This document shows positions 22,143 through 33,379 of a stretch of 64,000 bases of DNA, piece after piece. Position 1 is the first letter of the stretch. Each line of letters begins with the position of its first letter. A program made the position numbers and the translations under genes. The notes beneath the pieces were generated by a model. That model worked only from the letters and a program-made list of their open reading frames with translations. It had not been told where the DNA came from and ran no database searches. Source of the stretch: Euryodendron excelsum (taxonomy: Eukaryota > Streptophyta > Magnoliopsida > Ericales > Pentaphylacaceae). The DNA lies in NCBI GenBank assembly GCA_033060915.1, contig CM065378.1, positions 51,187,501 to 51,251,500 on the forward strand, in the 5' to 3' direction.

Positions 22143-23987
22143 GACCGCAGACGCGGGTGATGACGGTTCTGAGAGGAGACGCCGCTTGGGGAAGGCGGCC
22201 TGGACGGATTCTACTGGCAACTCTAGTCGATCTAGAGGTAGTCGACGATCTACTGGACAATCTTCCTCCAGTCAGAGTGGGCAGGGGAGTAGGCTACCTG
22301 TCGACCCTTTTCCTTCGGTTGAGCAGGCCTTCGCCGAGGAGATTGATGTTGAGGTGGAGGTACCGGGCCCTGGGGATCAGGTGATCTGTTATGGGAGAGC
22401 TTCTTCCAGGCATAGGCAGACGAATGCTGACTTGGGAGATCTGCAGATACCAGACGTCCCACCACTCGGGGATCTTGCCTATCACCTTAGCATATATTCT
22501 AGGCAGCATTTGCCTCCTCCACGGGTACATACAGCTTTCAGAAGGGCTGTTCATCATGTTTTTATGACCATGTAGTGGGCTACTCCATCATATTGCACCT
22601 TCTTGGCGGAGATCAGATTCAGCCCTTCATGGGATTACAGGCTAACTGCTTGAGCTGGCATTTAGTACTGGCGTTGGTTGAGCGGTGGTTCGGGGAGACC
22701 AGGACCTTTCATTTTTTCAGTTTCGAGTTAGGTCCTACTCCTTTGGATTAGGCGATTATTACAAGGCTCTCCTTTGTCGGCCTGCGGATCACCCTGCATC
22801 CAATCAGTAGGGACGAGGCTTGTTTGCTGTTGGACTTGCCTCCTCCTGAGCGTTCTGCCTTCCCAGTCTCTTGGATCAGCCAAGATGACTGTACTTTTGC
22901 TACTGAGCCATCGGCTGCCAGGCGGGACATCATGAGACGGCGACTTATGTTGTATATCATCCTTAGTTGCTTTTGCCACAACAACAAGTCACTCGTGCCG
23001 TGTCGTTTGGTGAGTATAGTAGCCGATCTTGGAGCCTTATCTGAGCTGGACTAGGGGTCATTTTCCTTTGGCTGCTTTCTCCGATCGATGCGGATTCGGA
23101 CTTCTTCTCGTTGGGGCAGCATGACTAGCTTCTGGCCTTTCCTCATCTGGTGGAGCTACGAGTACCTTCCAGTACATCGCCCTACAGTTGTTGAGGATGA
23201 CCTCTATCCTCATGCCTTGAGCTGGGCTCATGACCGGGTAGCCCAGCGATCGGAGATTACCGATTTTGTGACGCTCCGGGCTAACTTGGAGCTGATTGAG
23301 GCGAGGGATGTGACTTGGCGGCCCTTCATTGGATCAGTCCATTATGAGACAGTCCGATACTTGGTCCTGTTGTCCCTGTCGAAAGCTGTTTTTCTCAGTG
23401 ATGACACTTGGGAGTCCTATCTTGGGGAGCGACACTGGCGGCAGTTTCATGAGGAGTTCCAATCAGCAGGAGCTCCGCTAGAGTATATGTTTGGAGCCTT
23501 GGTGGCGGGAGTGCCTATCCCTTATCAGGAGTGTCAGCCAGGTGCCGAGTTCTTGCTTCCTCCGGATACGGATTATGCTACGCACTTTAGGGCTCATTCG
23601 GTTGGTGCCTTCACCAGGTTTGAGGTGGTGGTCGGCGGGTACGCTGTTGGCCAGGAGGTGGTTGACTTGTGGCGCCGAGTCGGAGGATACGTGCCCTAGG
23701 CTGAGTTTACTACTGTGAGAGACCAAGGAGACCAGTACCAGATGGTGCGAGATCAGTACCAGGCCGAGGTAGCCTCCCTGACAGCTCGATTATCTCAACT
23801 GGGTGGTGGGGGGTAAGTTACTCTCTCTCTGCTTCTTCTTGCTCTGTTGTTGCTTAGGTCCTTTTGTATGTAGCTGATTTCAGTTCTATCCTCCCTGCAG
23901 GATGGTGGTGCTTCGAGTAGTTATCCACCTCCTTCGACGCCGGGTTTCGAGGATTTTGATTCAGATGATATCGACTTTGACCTGTGA
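22143..23987 (+). pseudogene. E2 antisense extra gene, PMD-like, broken
   Basis: Exon 2 is 22143-23812 and exon 3 is 23901-23987, about 585 codons. The start ATG seen in E1 is lost here. The layout is the same: S/R-rich N-terminus (22200-22290), acidic stretch (22330-22380) and PMD-like core. Core signatures are ALVERWFGETRTFHF near 22670, ELGPTPLD, a DEACLLLDLPPPE block, SFSFGCFLR, FWPFLIWWSYEYLPVHRP near 23130, and VTWRPFIGSVHYETVRY near 23310. A coiled segment (RDQYQAEVASLTARLSQL) and the acidic DDIDFDL tail end the protein. Stops occur near 22575 (after a frameshift), 22750, 23052 and 23698. At 22750, 23052 and 23698 E1 has W, W and Q, so the parent frame was open. It runs opposite to gag. 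PMD function is unknown; a DNA-binding or chromatin role is only a guess. Confidence 0.7.
23813..23900 (+). other. Predicted intron 2 of the E2 antisense gene
   Basis: Donor GGG/GTAAGTTACT, pyrimidine tract, acceptor CCCTGCAG/GATGG; 88 nt. The sites match the E1 copy (83 nt). The intron has stop codons, and the exons on both sides are protein-like. Confidence 0.65.
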
Positions 23988-25839
23988 TAGACACCCCTTG
24001 TAGAGACTCTGATGCTCCTTTGCCCCTTGTCCCTGAGTTGTATTTATGTTAGACAGTTTTATTCTGATATTTTGTACAAAAATGGATATTTATAGTATTC
24101 AGATGCATGGACAGACAGATATATTTATGATCTTTGCAGCTAGGCATATGATCAGATGCATGTGATGTATGATGATGTTAGATATATATTACATAAGTTG
24201 ATGTTAATGACTTTTATTTCTACAGGGAGTTATATCCTATGTGTGCAAAGGCCATGCTGATTTTTTATTTTTTTACTATATACACAAGTTAGAAATATGT
24301 TAATAGAATGACACAGGGTGATGTTAGATTTGTAGTCCTGGGAATGGTAACTCCCTTCTCTTCGAGGATTTAGCCTCTCTTCTGGCTCAGCCCCATCTTG
24401 ACTGGATGATAGCATTTCGCACCTTTCTCAACCTTTTGATCGCCTCCAACTCTCTGTCTTAGGGTTAGTGTATATGGTTATTGGGCTGAGACTCTCGACT
24501 CTCGGGGTTTTAGCAATAGCTTACCCGACCTTTGGCAGAACGATAAGTGGCCAATCATTTCAATCCGAGGAGACTTTGTTTGGGACCGTAATGTAGGCTA
24601 GGTTATGGGGGTTTTAGAAACAACGGGATATGCAGGCTCAAATTTGATGTTGTTTTCGATGGGGTTTAGATCCATACCATCCTTGACTACTTTTCGGTAA
24701 GGTTAGCATCATTCTTTAGCTTTGACAGTGTATCTAGCTCATTTAGATCAAGCAATCTGCTTTCAATCAGAGGGGACTTTAATAGGGTTGTAATGTAGGC
24801 CATGGTTTCAGGGTTTTGCATAAAAAGGGTAAAGGCTCGAACCTATTATTTCTACTGGGTTTCTTCGTAACCTAGGATCACCTTTAAATTTCCTTCTTGC
24901 TTTTGACCATATACTTCTTAGGGTGACAATGACCTTGTTCTTTCACCCTTTCTATATACTTCTTGAGATAAACATGACTTTATTTTCTTTCAATCCTCCT
25001 ATTATGCCTTTGAAGATGACTCAATCATGATTTTCTTCAAGCCTTTCCTTAAAGGATTTTTTTTTTTTGGCCTCTTGCCCCTTGGCAACTCCTTTCCTTT
25101 GCTTTTTCTTTCTATTTCTTTTATGAAACGAAACAATTCTTTAACCCTTTTCCCTTAAACCTTTTCCTTGGTAGTTCAATATACCCAGTGTGGGCGGTGA
25201 TCCCTAGGTTGGGGTTTTGTTAGGAAAGGATAAGTGGCTCAACGGGTTTGGCAAGGGGTTACTTTTAACTATATGGGAAATGAAATGAGAGCCTCTCTTC
25301 ACTTTGAATTAGATTGCTTGATCTATAGAGCTTTCATTGCTGCTTTAACACAGCGAGGGTGGATACCATTCCTAGAGTTTTCAACTATTGTCTTCCCAGT
25401 GTGGGGAGGACAGTCTTGGATCGGGGTTGACAAAGAAAATTTCGTTTGTTGCGAGGCTCTAGGGGTTAAACAAAGGGAATATGAGCACATTTGTTTATTT
25501 ATTTAGACATTTATTCTTTCACTTATATGTGGGGAAATGAAAGATGGCTCCTCTTCATTTTGATAAACTGGCCACACATCGCTTAGCTTCAGAGTCCTGC
25601 AAGTGCTGCCTTTGGGTAGTATCCTCACTCATCCTTATTCTCTCTCTTTGGAAAGCTGATCATTTGGTGAATGGTTAACTCATGCTATTATCCCTTCAAG
25701 TTGGATCATTCCATAAGATAAACCATGCCCCTTGCGTAGAAAATAGTCACTATTCCCCAGGAAAGACAAGACAACAGCAATAGAATTAAAGATTGTCATT
25801 TGATTATTATTATTATTTTTACGGAAAGCATAAAGTTCT
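23988..25839. other. E2 spacer where pol would be expected
   Basis: It is colinear with the E1 spacer 9629-11461. Degenerate repeats at about 24551-24620 and 24756-24820 share 'gactttg…gtaatgtaggc' and have a spacing of about 206. One short frame (25234-25506) has no counterpart in E1 and I do not regard it as a gene. The right end has (ATT)n and a duplicated 'cggaaagcataaagttctt'. Confidence 0.6.
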
Positions 25840-27231
25840 TTACGGAAAGCATAAAGTTCTTAAGCAGTGAGAAAATATAAACATTAATTTAAAGATAGAA
25901 AGTGAAAGGGATAGAAAGAAAGTGGGTGAAAACACCCCTCTCTTGTACGCTTGTGCAAGGAACCCATTTTGGTACGGCCTTGGGACAATGCCCTTATCTG
26001 CATTCCATCCACGTTTGAGATTTTCAGTTATGGTAGGATAGGTAGATGTTTCTCCCGGAGTTCCAAGTGAGTTGGCAATGATGATGTAGTTGTCAGCTTT
26101 CTTGACCGTTTTGTCTTCATTTGTTTGCTCCAGAGTTTCTCTAACAAACCACTCAGGCGACTCGTATTCGTCCAGCTTGATAGGTTGTGCCTGGGGTTTT
26201 CTGCTCTGGCCTTCAGTTGGGGCTCGATGCTCCTCAGGTGTACACAATGGGAGATTTTTATTACCTAGTTTGGACAGCTCTTGGTCAATTTTCTTCACAG
26301 ATTCATATGCGAGTTTGTCTTCGGGGGTCGGCATTTTATCGGGGTTGCATTGTAACCGAGTAGGACTCTGTTCCATATCGTTGCATTCCATCTCCTCCCC
26401 ATCCTTGTAATATATCTCTTGGCATGTAGTGAAACAAACCTTGTTGTTACCAAACTTTGTAACAATGTTGACGGTGTGGTCCAGTGGAGAGTTTGTAGGG
26501 TTGTTCAAAGAAGGATTTGTTGGTCGTACTCCAATGATCTTGTTATCTATCAGGTCCTGAATCTTATGCTTGAGGGCCAAACAATCTTCAGTGTCATGTC
26601 CTTGGCTATCCGAATGATACTTATAACTTGCTACAGATTTGAGGTAATGAGGCAGAGGATTCGACTGGGGTCAGGCAGGTATAGGTTTCAGATATCCAGT
26701 TGCTAAGAGGCCAAAATAAGCCGCGGTCTGTGAGCATGCAAATTTAGTAAATGTCCGTTTTTTCCCACTTGTTCGCCTAGGCCGAGGAGGTGTTGCAGAT
26801 GTTTTTGATGATTGGGGACCAAGCTTTGGTGAGGTCACAGCTGGGTTGATGGTTCGGGAATTGAAAGGGCTTCGGGTTCTATGTTTTAAAATGGGACAAT
26901 TTTCGGTGGCAGGGCCAAATGGGTTGGGATGATATCCGAAGGAGAGATTATATAGTCCTTGTGGTTGGCTAGGGGTTGGTTTGGAAGGCATTTGAGCAAG
27001 GCCCTCGGCTTGGGGAGGTCATTGGTAAGCAATGGTGGTGGCATAATCATGGTCTTCCTTCTTCACCCTTTTTTGTCCATCATGGGTTTGGGCCTGTGAG
27101 GACTCTGCTTGCTCATAGGTTGCGTGGGATAAGAGTGAAGAAAGCATGCCTTCCATTTTAGTCATCTTATGCTTGACTCGTTTTGCCTCTGCTAGTAATT
27201 GAGTTAAGGTATCAAGAGTATGCAATTCCAT
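25840..27231 (-). pseudogene. gag: E2 gag, capsid region deleted
   Basis: On the minus strand it starts with MELHTLDTLTQLLAEAK (a helical N-terminus), then a stop near 27019, then a P/S/T-rich linker. At about 26680 the 'GYLKPIPA' stretch matches 'NILKPIPA' in E1. The knuckle reads YKYHSDSQGHDTEDC, with Tyr where Cys is expected, so it is a mutated zinc knuckle. LKHKIQDLI and a long acidic C-terminal part follow, ending in PRPYQNGFLAQAYKRG and a tail to 25840. The C-terminal part (26580-25840) is one open frame. About 200 codons present in E1 (capsid, 7900-8275) are absent. It lies in the right place after the leader. It cannot encode a working capsid. Confidence 0.8.
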
Positions 27232-28675
27232 GGTTGTAAGACTGGGGAACGAAGGGAGGTACCTAAAACCAACAAAAGAAAAAAGTCAGTGTTTAACCTT
27301 GACAAGTCTTTATGCAATGCATGCTCTAAGGTGCCCCTCTCAAGGAGGGAAACTAGTCATGATGTATTGGCCCACTCTTGGAGATAGGAGATTTGCCCCT
27401 GTATGCAGAAACTTTACCATCAAGTAGGAACCCTCAGCCATCCATGCATTCATTCATAAAAATAAAAGCAATACATTGAATTTTGGGTTTAAGATACAAA
27501 AGAACTGAAATACATTTTAATAGGGGGAGGGGGAATATTTTCCTTTGGACTTTCACCTATCTACTTTTACAAAGGAAAAACCCTAAACTACTCTTGAGTC
27601 TTCGAATTTGCCTTCGTTGGATTTGATGTCGAGGAGGTTGCTGAGAGACCTTGTTGATTGATTGCCCCTTGTCTTCTTGGCAATCCTATCTCCGTAAGCA
27701 TAGAGGGATTGGGGCCCCTCTTATGGAATGGATTGGTATGCATGCTCTGAGTCTTTAGGGTTACGTGGGAACCCTTAGGGTTTAGGTAGGCTTAATACAA
27801 GAGAGAGTGACTTTGGTGTCACTCTCAATGGGTTGATCATATGCATGAGAATGCAGTAACTTGAGTTACTTGGAACTCTTGTCTTCACATGGAATATTGA
27901 ATGCATGAACATGGGTATGCAACGAGTATAAGGAAAGAGAATGGAGTAGCAAGATAAACGTGCATGCATGAGCAGTTAGACAGGCATTATAACAGTATGA
28001 ATACAATCAGTATAACAGTAGGAATAAACAGGTATAAATGAAAGTAAGAGCAGTCGCCCTTTCTTCTGTGGTTTTGAAAACGGTGCTCCTGTCTTAAATC
28101 TGGCAGAGGTTCAGCTATACATGGTGTCTATATGAGTATGAGGTTGAGGGTTGACTAATGCATCCTAAAAAGGCTCGGTCTCCGGATCTTCAAACCTAGG
28201 CCCACTCCCCGAGGTGGTGCCATGATCGGTTGGTGATCCAAGCAGGGGAACCATCAAGAGGCCGTAGGCGAAGAAACTGACACAACATCTTGCCCACAAC
28301 CAATATACCGTTCCCCCTTTCTAACTAGAAAGGACATATTAGGGTAATAATGCAAGTATGCAGAATGCAAGTGCACATGCAGTTTGTGGGTGATTTTTTA
28401 AAAGTGGAGGAAAGGGCCCAACAACTCCCATTCATCATGTACATCACATTCATGCATAGTGGTTAATAAAATTTAAACAAAATGTGTACCTACAAAACAA
28501 AGATGCAAGTGTTAGTATGTGGATGACAAACACAATAGAAGATAATATGAATAAATGCATGTTTTTTGAAAATTTTGTTTCAAAAATTTAAAGTGGATAG
28601 GATTGAACCAAGTTAATTGAAGACTCTACAGGGGTGAAGGGTAAAGAAACATGACTATGGCCTAACCCTCTAAGT
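27232..28675 (-). other. E2 untranslated leader
   Basis: It is colinear with the E1 leader (5961-7500) on the opposite strand, including the blocks at 28250-28330 and 27600-27720. No sustained frame. Confidence 0.6.
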
Positions 28676-28694
28676 GTCCCCAGCGGAGTCGCCA
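28676..28694 (-). other. E2 primer binding site, tRNA-Arg type
   Basis: In element orientation TGGCGACTCCGCTGGGGAC, separated from the LTR by GC. It has one mismatch (G for A) relative to E1, another transition. Confidence 0.82.
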
Positions 28695-28696
28695 GC

Positions 28697-31600
28697 TGTC
28701 GCGTCCAAATTTTTCGCACTCGAGGAATACTCACACAAGCGAGAAAAATACTGTACTCTCTCATTAGAACTCACCCTCCTAGAAGAATGAGTGCGACTAA
28801 GTTTGAATTGAAAATTGATTTGAATAAAGGGCTTTTGAAAGAGATTAGAGTCGCCACCTAACTTGATCAAGGTGAGTTAGGTCACCTAAAAACTAAGCAT
28901 AATCCAAAGACTACACTTAGGGTTTTGGAAAACGATTTTAAAAATATCTTCTCAAGAGAGGGTTTTTAAGAAAACAGGTTGTTTGGCAACCTTTGGAAAA
29001 CATTTTAGCCCTTTTTGAAAAATAACTCCTTTTTGGTCTTTGAAATCAGTGATCTAGGTTCGGAGGTTGGTTACGTGTAGGGAAGACGCACTAAGCCATC
29101 AACCTACCCCGCCCTTTCGGTACCTACATGTCAATCTACCCTAGATTCAGCTATAAGAGTCTCCAATTAACTAATGTTCAATCCTATTTACCTTGGAAAA
29201 GAATGTTTAAAAAGGCATGATGCATGATATGCAAGTGCAAGTTAAGAGAATTGATTTGGAAATAGAATTGAAAAGAAGAATTTGATTTGACTTTAGAAGA
29301 GATTTGAAAAGATAGAATTGAAATTGGAAAGTTTGAAAAATTAGAAATAGAGATTTGGAAATAGAAATTTGAAATTCAAAATTTGAAAATAAATTGGAGA
29401 TTTGAAAATATTGTGGAATTTGAGATTTGGAAAATATGGAGTTTTGAAATTTGATAGAAGTTGTGGAATTGAAAATTTGAAAAATGTGGAGATCGCACCC
29501 ATGGGGTTGCCTACGTATCCTTTTGGAGGATTCAGGTCAGTCGTAGTTCGGACAAGAGTCCGATAGAAAATAGAATGTTTTATTGGAAGAAAGAGATTGA
29601 ATTGAAAATCAGATTAGAATATTGAGAGATTGAACTTTGATTGGAAGATTTGAAAAGACTTGACTTTAGAAAACTTGGTTTTAGGAAACCTAGACTTAGG
29701 AAAGAGGAGGGACTTAGGAAAGATTTGACTTGGAAGAGTTTTAGGAAAGATTTGACTTGGAAGAGTTTTAGGAAAGATTGGACTTAGGAAAGGTTCGAAT
29801 TAGGAAAAGTCCGATTTAGGACAGTTTTGAATTAGGAAAGTTTTCAAATTAGAAAAGTGTCATTTTAGGAAAGTTTTGGAATTAGGAAAGTTTTCAACTT
29901 AGGAAAGTTTTGAATTTGGAATGTTTTGAAATAGGGGAGTTTTGGAAAGTTTAGAAAACAAGTTTTGAAAATAAAAAAGTTTTGAAATTTGGAAAGATTT
30001 GAAGTTTTCAAAAAGTTTAGAATTTAGAAAATTTTAGATTTAAAAGTCTTAACTTAAGAAAGTTTTGAACTTGGAAAGCTTTGAATTTGGAAAGATTTTG
30101 AAATTTAGAAAGTTTAAGATTTAGAAAGTTTTAGAGTTTGAGTTTTAGAAAATCTTGAAATTAGGAAAGGTTTAAATTTAGGGAAGGTTTGGAAACTTAG
30201 ATTTGGAAAGTTGAGATTTGGAAAGGGATAAAGTTAGGAAAGGGTTGAATTAGGAAAGATTTGGAAGCTTAACGTTTAAGGAAAGATTTGAAAGCTTTAG
30301 GAAACTTATGATTTAGGAAGGTAGGAAATTAGGAAAGAGGGAAATTAGGAAAGATTTGGATTAGGAAGGGATTGGATTTTGTTTCTAAAAGAGAAGGTTT
30401 GATTTTGTTTTCAAAAACGGAGGATTGGATTTGGTTTCCTAAACGGGAGAATTTGATTTGGTTTCCTAAATGGAAGATTGGAATTGACAAGGATTTGGAA
30501 AGGGAGGTTTTAGAAACCCTAGATTTGGAAGGCTATAGTTTTGATGTAAAAAGAGGTTTTGGAAATGTGTATAGTTTGGATGTGAAAACAAGAGGTTTTG
30601 GAAGCCTAGGTCTTAAGGCAAGTTCGAAAACCATGTTTTTGGAAATAAAATTAGGGTTTCCTAATCGTGGGTTCTAAGGCTTGACTTGGGCTCTAAGAAA
30701 AGAGTTTTTGGAAAGTGCATTTTTTGGAAAAGAGAGATTTTTGGAAAGGAATCCTAGAGAGGAGTTTTTCGAAAGTGAATTTAAAGGTAGAGTTTTTGGA
30801 AAGAGATTTTTAAATAGAAGGAGTTTTTGGAAAGTGTGCTTTTGGAAACAAAGATTTTAGAAGGAAAATCCTAGAGGGGAGTTTCTAGAAGAAAGATTTT
30901 GGAAAGAGAGTTTTTGGAAAGATTTTTGGAGAGTTTTTCTAGGAAAGAGACCTAGGGAACGTTTTTGGAAAGTGGACTTTGAAGAGAGCGTTTTGGAAAG
31001 GCGTTGAAAAAGAGAGTTTGGAACAATAGATCTTTGCAGGGAGTTTTTGAAAACAATTTTGGAAAGAAGAGTTTTTGGGAAGTATGCTGAAAAAGAGATT
31101 TTTAGGAAGAGATTTTTGAAAGAGAGGTTTTTGGAAAGTATAAAACATCTCACTTTCCTAAAGCAATTCTAACCCTAAGAGAGCTAGAACCACTTTAGGA
31201 AAGCGGTTTCGAAAACAACAAGATTTGCAAATATGGACCATATTGGTCACTTTGAATGTACCACTTTCCTAAAGCAACCCTAGCCATGGAAAAGCTAGAA
31301 TCACCCTAGGATTGTGATTTTGAAAACATGTTTTGAAAAGGAGATTTTGATGCACTTTTGAAAACGAGTTCGAAAACGATATTGAAAACGTGTTTAAAAA
31401 CAAATTTTTGGAAGATGCAAGATCATGATATGCACAATGCAATTTTGGGGTCGTGAACATACAAGGTTAAGGCTTCACCACATAATCAAGGGGGCCGAAC
31501 CCATGTGGTCTCCGGTTAGCTTAAATGAAAGCCCCTGACACGGTGACCCTCCGATAGTCTAATCCTACACATGAACTGGGAATCCCCTTGTTTCAAGCAT

Positions 31601-33379
31601 GTAAAGAAAGGGGGGGGGGAGGGAGGGAAAGAGATGGGGGATTAAAATAGAGAAAACCCAAGTGGGTTAGGAGAGAGAAGAGAGAGGGGAGAAGTACAAA
31701 AACGTAAAACGAAAGCCTGCCTTGTGTCTTATTTATTTTGCGCACCTTGCTTGTCTTCGGTCCTAATCTTAATCTTCGTTTTCAATCTTCAAGAGTTGTC
31801 TTCAAACTTCAGATTGCAGCTCTTCAAGTCTTCAAAGGAGGGTTGAAGGCTAGTGTATGAGTGTATAGGGGTGTGTATGAGTGTATAGAAGGCTAGGGTT
31901 TAGTGTATGGTGGCTAGGGTTTGGGGAAACCTAAGAAAGCTAGGGTTTAGGGAGTGCACGAGCTTTGTATATCGAATTATATGATTTTTAGGCTGAGTTT
32001 TCGAACCTCTTTCACATTGGAAGAGGCTCTGTATTTATAGAGGTTGGACAACACTGGCGCCTGTTGTAGTGGCGCCAGGCCAAACTTTACACCGGCGCCA
32101 CTAGGAGTGGCGCCAGGCCATTTTTTGGCTTGGCGCCACTAGTAGTGGCGCCAGCCATTTAGGAAATATTTAAAGTCGGCAAGCAACGTATCTTTGACTA
32201 GATTTGGGCGCCTATACTAGTGATTACCATGTAATTTTTAGCCTGGCTTCACTAGGAATGACTCCGGAAAGTCCGGGAAGGAGTTTGGAAGACCGGGAAT
32301 GACCCAGAAGGCTGAAAAAGAGCAAGAACCCTTAAAATAGTGTCCTGGAGGTATTTGACTTGAAAAGTGAGGATAGAATGTGTCGGAAGGGTTGACCGGG
32401 CCTTTAGGGGCAAAACGGTCAATCGGATCGGGAAGCTGCTAGGACGAACTCAGACTGTCCCGGAAGAAGACTCGAGATTTGGAAACATTATTTAGAATGT
32501 TCCCAAAGGTTTTCGGTTTGATACCAAGAGTCGGTGTGGTCAAAAAAGGAGACCGGCCCACCAGGGGTAAAACGGTCATTTTGTACCGGGTTTGCCGGAA
32601 CTGACTCAGAAAGATCCGAAAAGGTAGAGGAAGGTCGGGAATACTATAAGAAATATTCTCAAAAGGTTACCGGTTTGATACCCAGAGCTGGTGTGGTTCC
32701 CGGGGCATTTGGATGCCTAGGGGCAGAATGGTCATCTTGACCGAAAAGTCTCGAAAAAGGCTCAAGGGGCAGTTTGGTCATTTTTCACTGAAGTGGGCTA
32801 GAGGCACTAGTGTTGACCTGAGTTTTGAGTGTTTCCGCCACTCTAACGGTGTCGTCGTGACACAGAGGTTTGTTGGCAATTCCCTACTTCGACCTGTTTA
32901 CGAGTATTTCTACTACTTCGACCTGTTTATGAGTATTTCTAGACAGTTGTGATGTTTGCGAGCATTTCCGCTACTCAGACCATCTCGAGGAATAAACAGT
33001 CTCGAGAGAGGGATTGGAAAGGGGACTTATCGTCTTCGAAAAGACGTGTTTGATTTGGGACGGTCTCGAGGAATAAACTGTCTCGAGAGAGGAGTTGGAA
33101 AAGGGACTTACCGTCTTCGAAAAGACGTGCCTGATTTGGAACCGTCCCGAGGAATAAACTGTCTCGAGAGAGGGGTTGGAAAGGGGATTGGAAAAGACAA
33201 TGCTCCTAAGGGCATTTTGGTTATTTTGCTTCTATTTAGGCTTGGCGGGCCCGCGAAGCGATCGAAAAACGGGATTTGGACTTAGAAAGTTGATTTCGAT
33301 TGGAATATACCCACAATGACTTAAACACAAGTCTGGACGGAGTATAGACTGCCGAGCGGTCAAAAATGGGATGCTTACA
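28697..33379 (-). repeat. E2 5' LTR (4683 bp)
   Basis: Left end TGTCGCGTCC, right end GATGCTTACA. It has the purine-rich array (29270-31150), a G10 run (31610-31619), a reversed TATA box near 32033, three GGCGCC palindromes (32054-32157) and the 87-bp array (32980-33180). It differs from the other E2 LTR by an extra block of about 160 bp near 30780-30960 and one fewer 157-bp unit. Confidence 0.88.

Larger units (their letters stand above)
16428..33379 (-). mobile_element. E2: pol-less Tat/Ogre-like element, nested in E1
   Basis: This 16952-bp element in minus orientation is bounded by TG…CA and a 5-bp duplication. In its own direction the order is 5' LTR 33379-28697, primer site 28694-28676, leader, gag 27231-25840, spacer, antisense gene (plus strand of the window, 22143-23987), polypurine tract, 3' LTR 20985-16428. 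It matches E1 throughout but lacks the gag capsid region that E1 keeps. It lacks pol at the same place as E1, so the pol loss predates both copies. The two LTRs look closely similar, with mainly C/T and A/G differences, so E2 is younger than E1. Confidence 0.9.

Noticed and set aside
23009..23119. Possible third intron in the antisense gene (GTGAGTATAG … GGGGCAG)
   Set aside because: The unspliced frame is protein-like and matches PMD signatures in both copies; splicing would bring a stop (CAT GAC TAG).
25234..25506. 90-codon ORF in the E2 spacer
   Set aside because: No counterpart frame in the colinear E1 spacer and no known motif.
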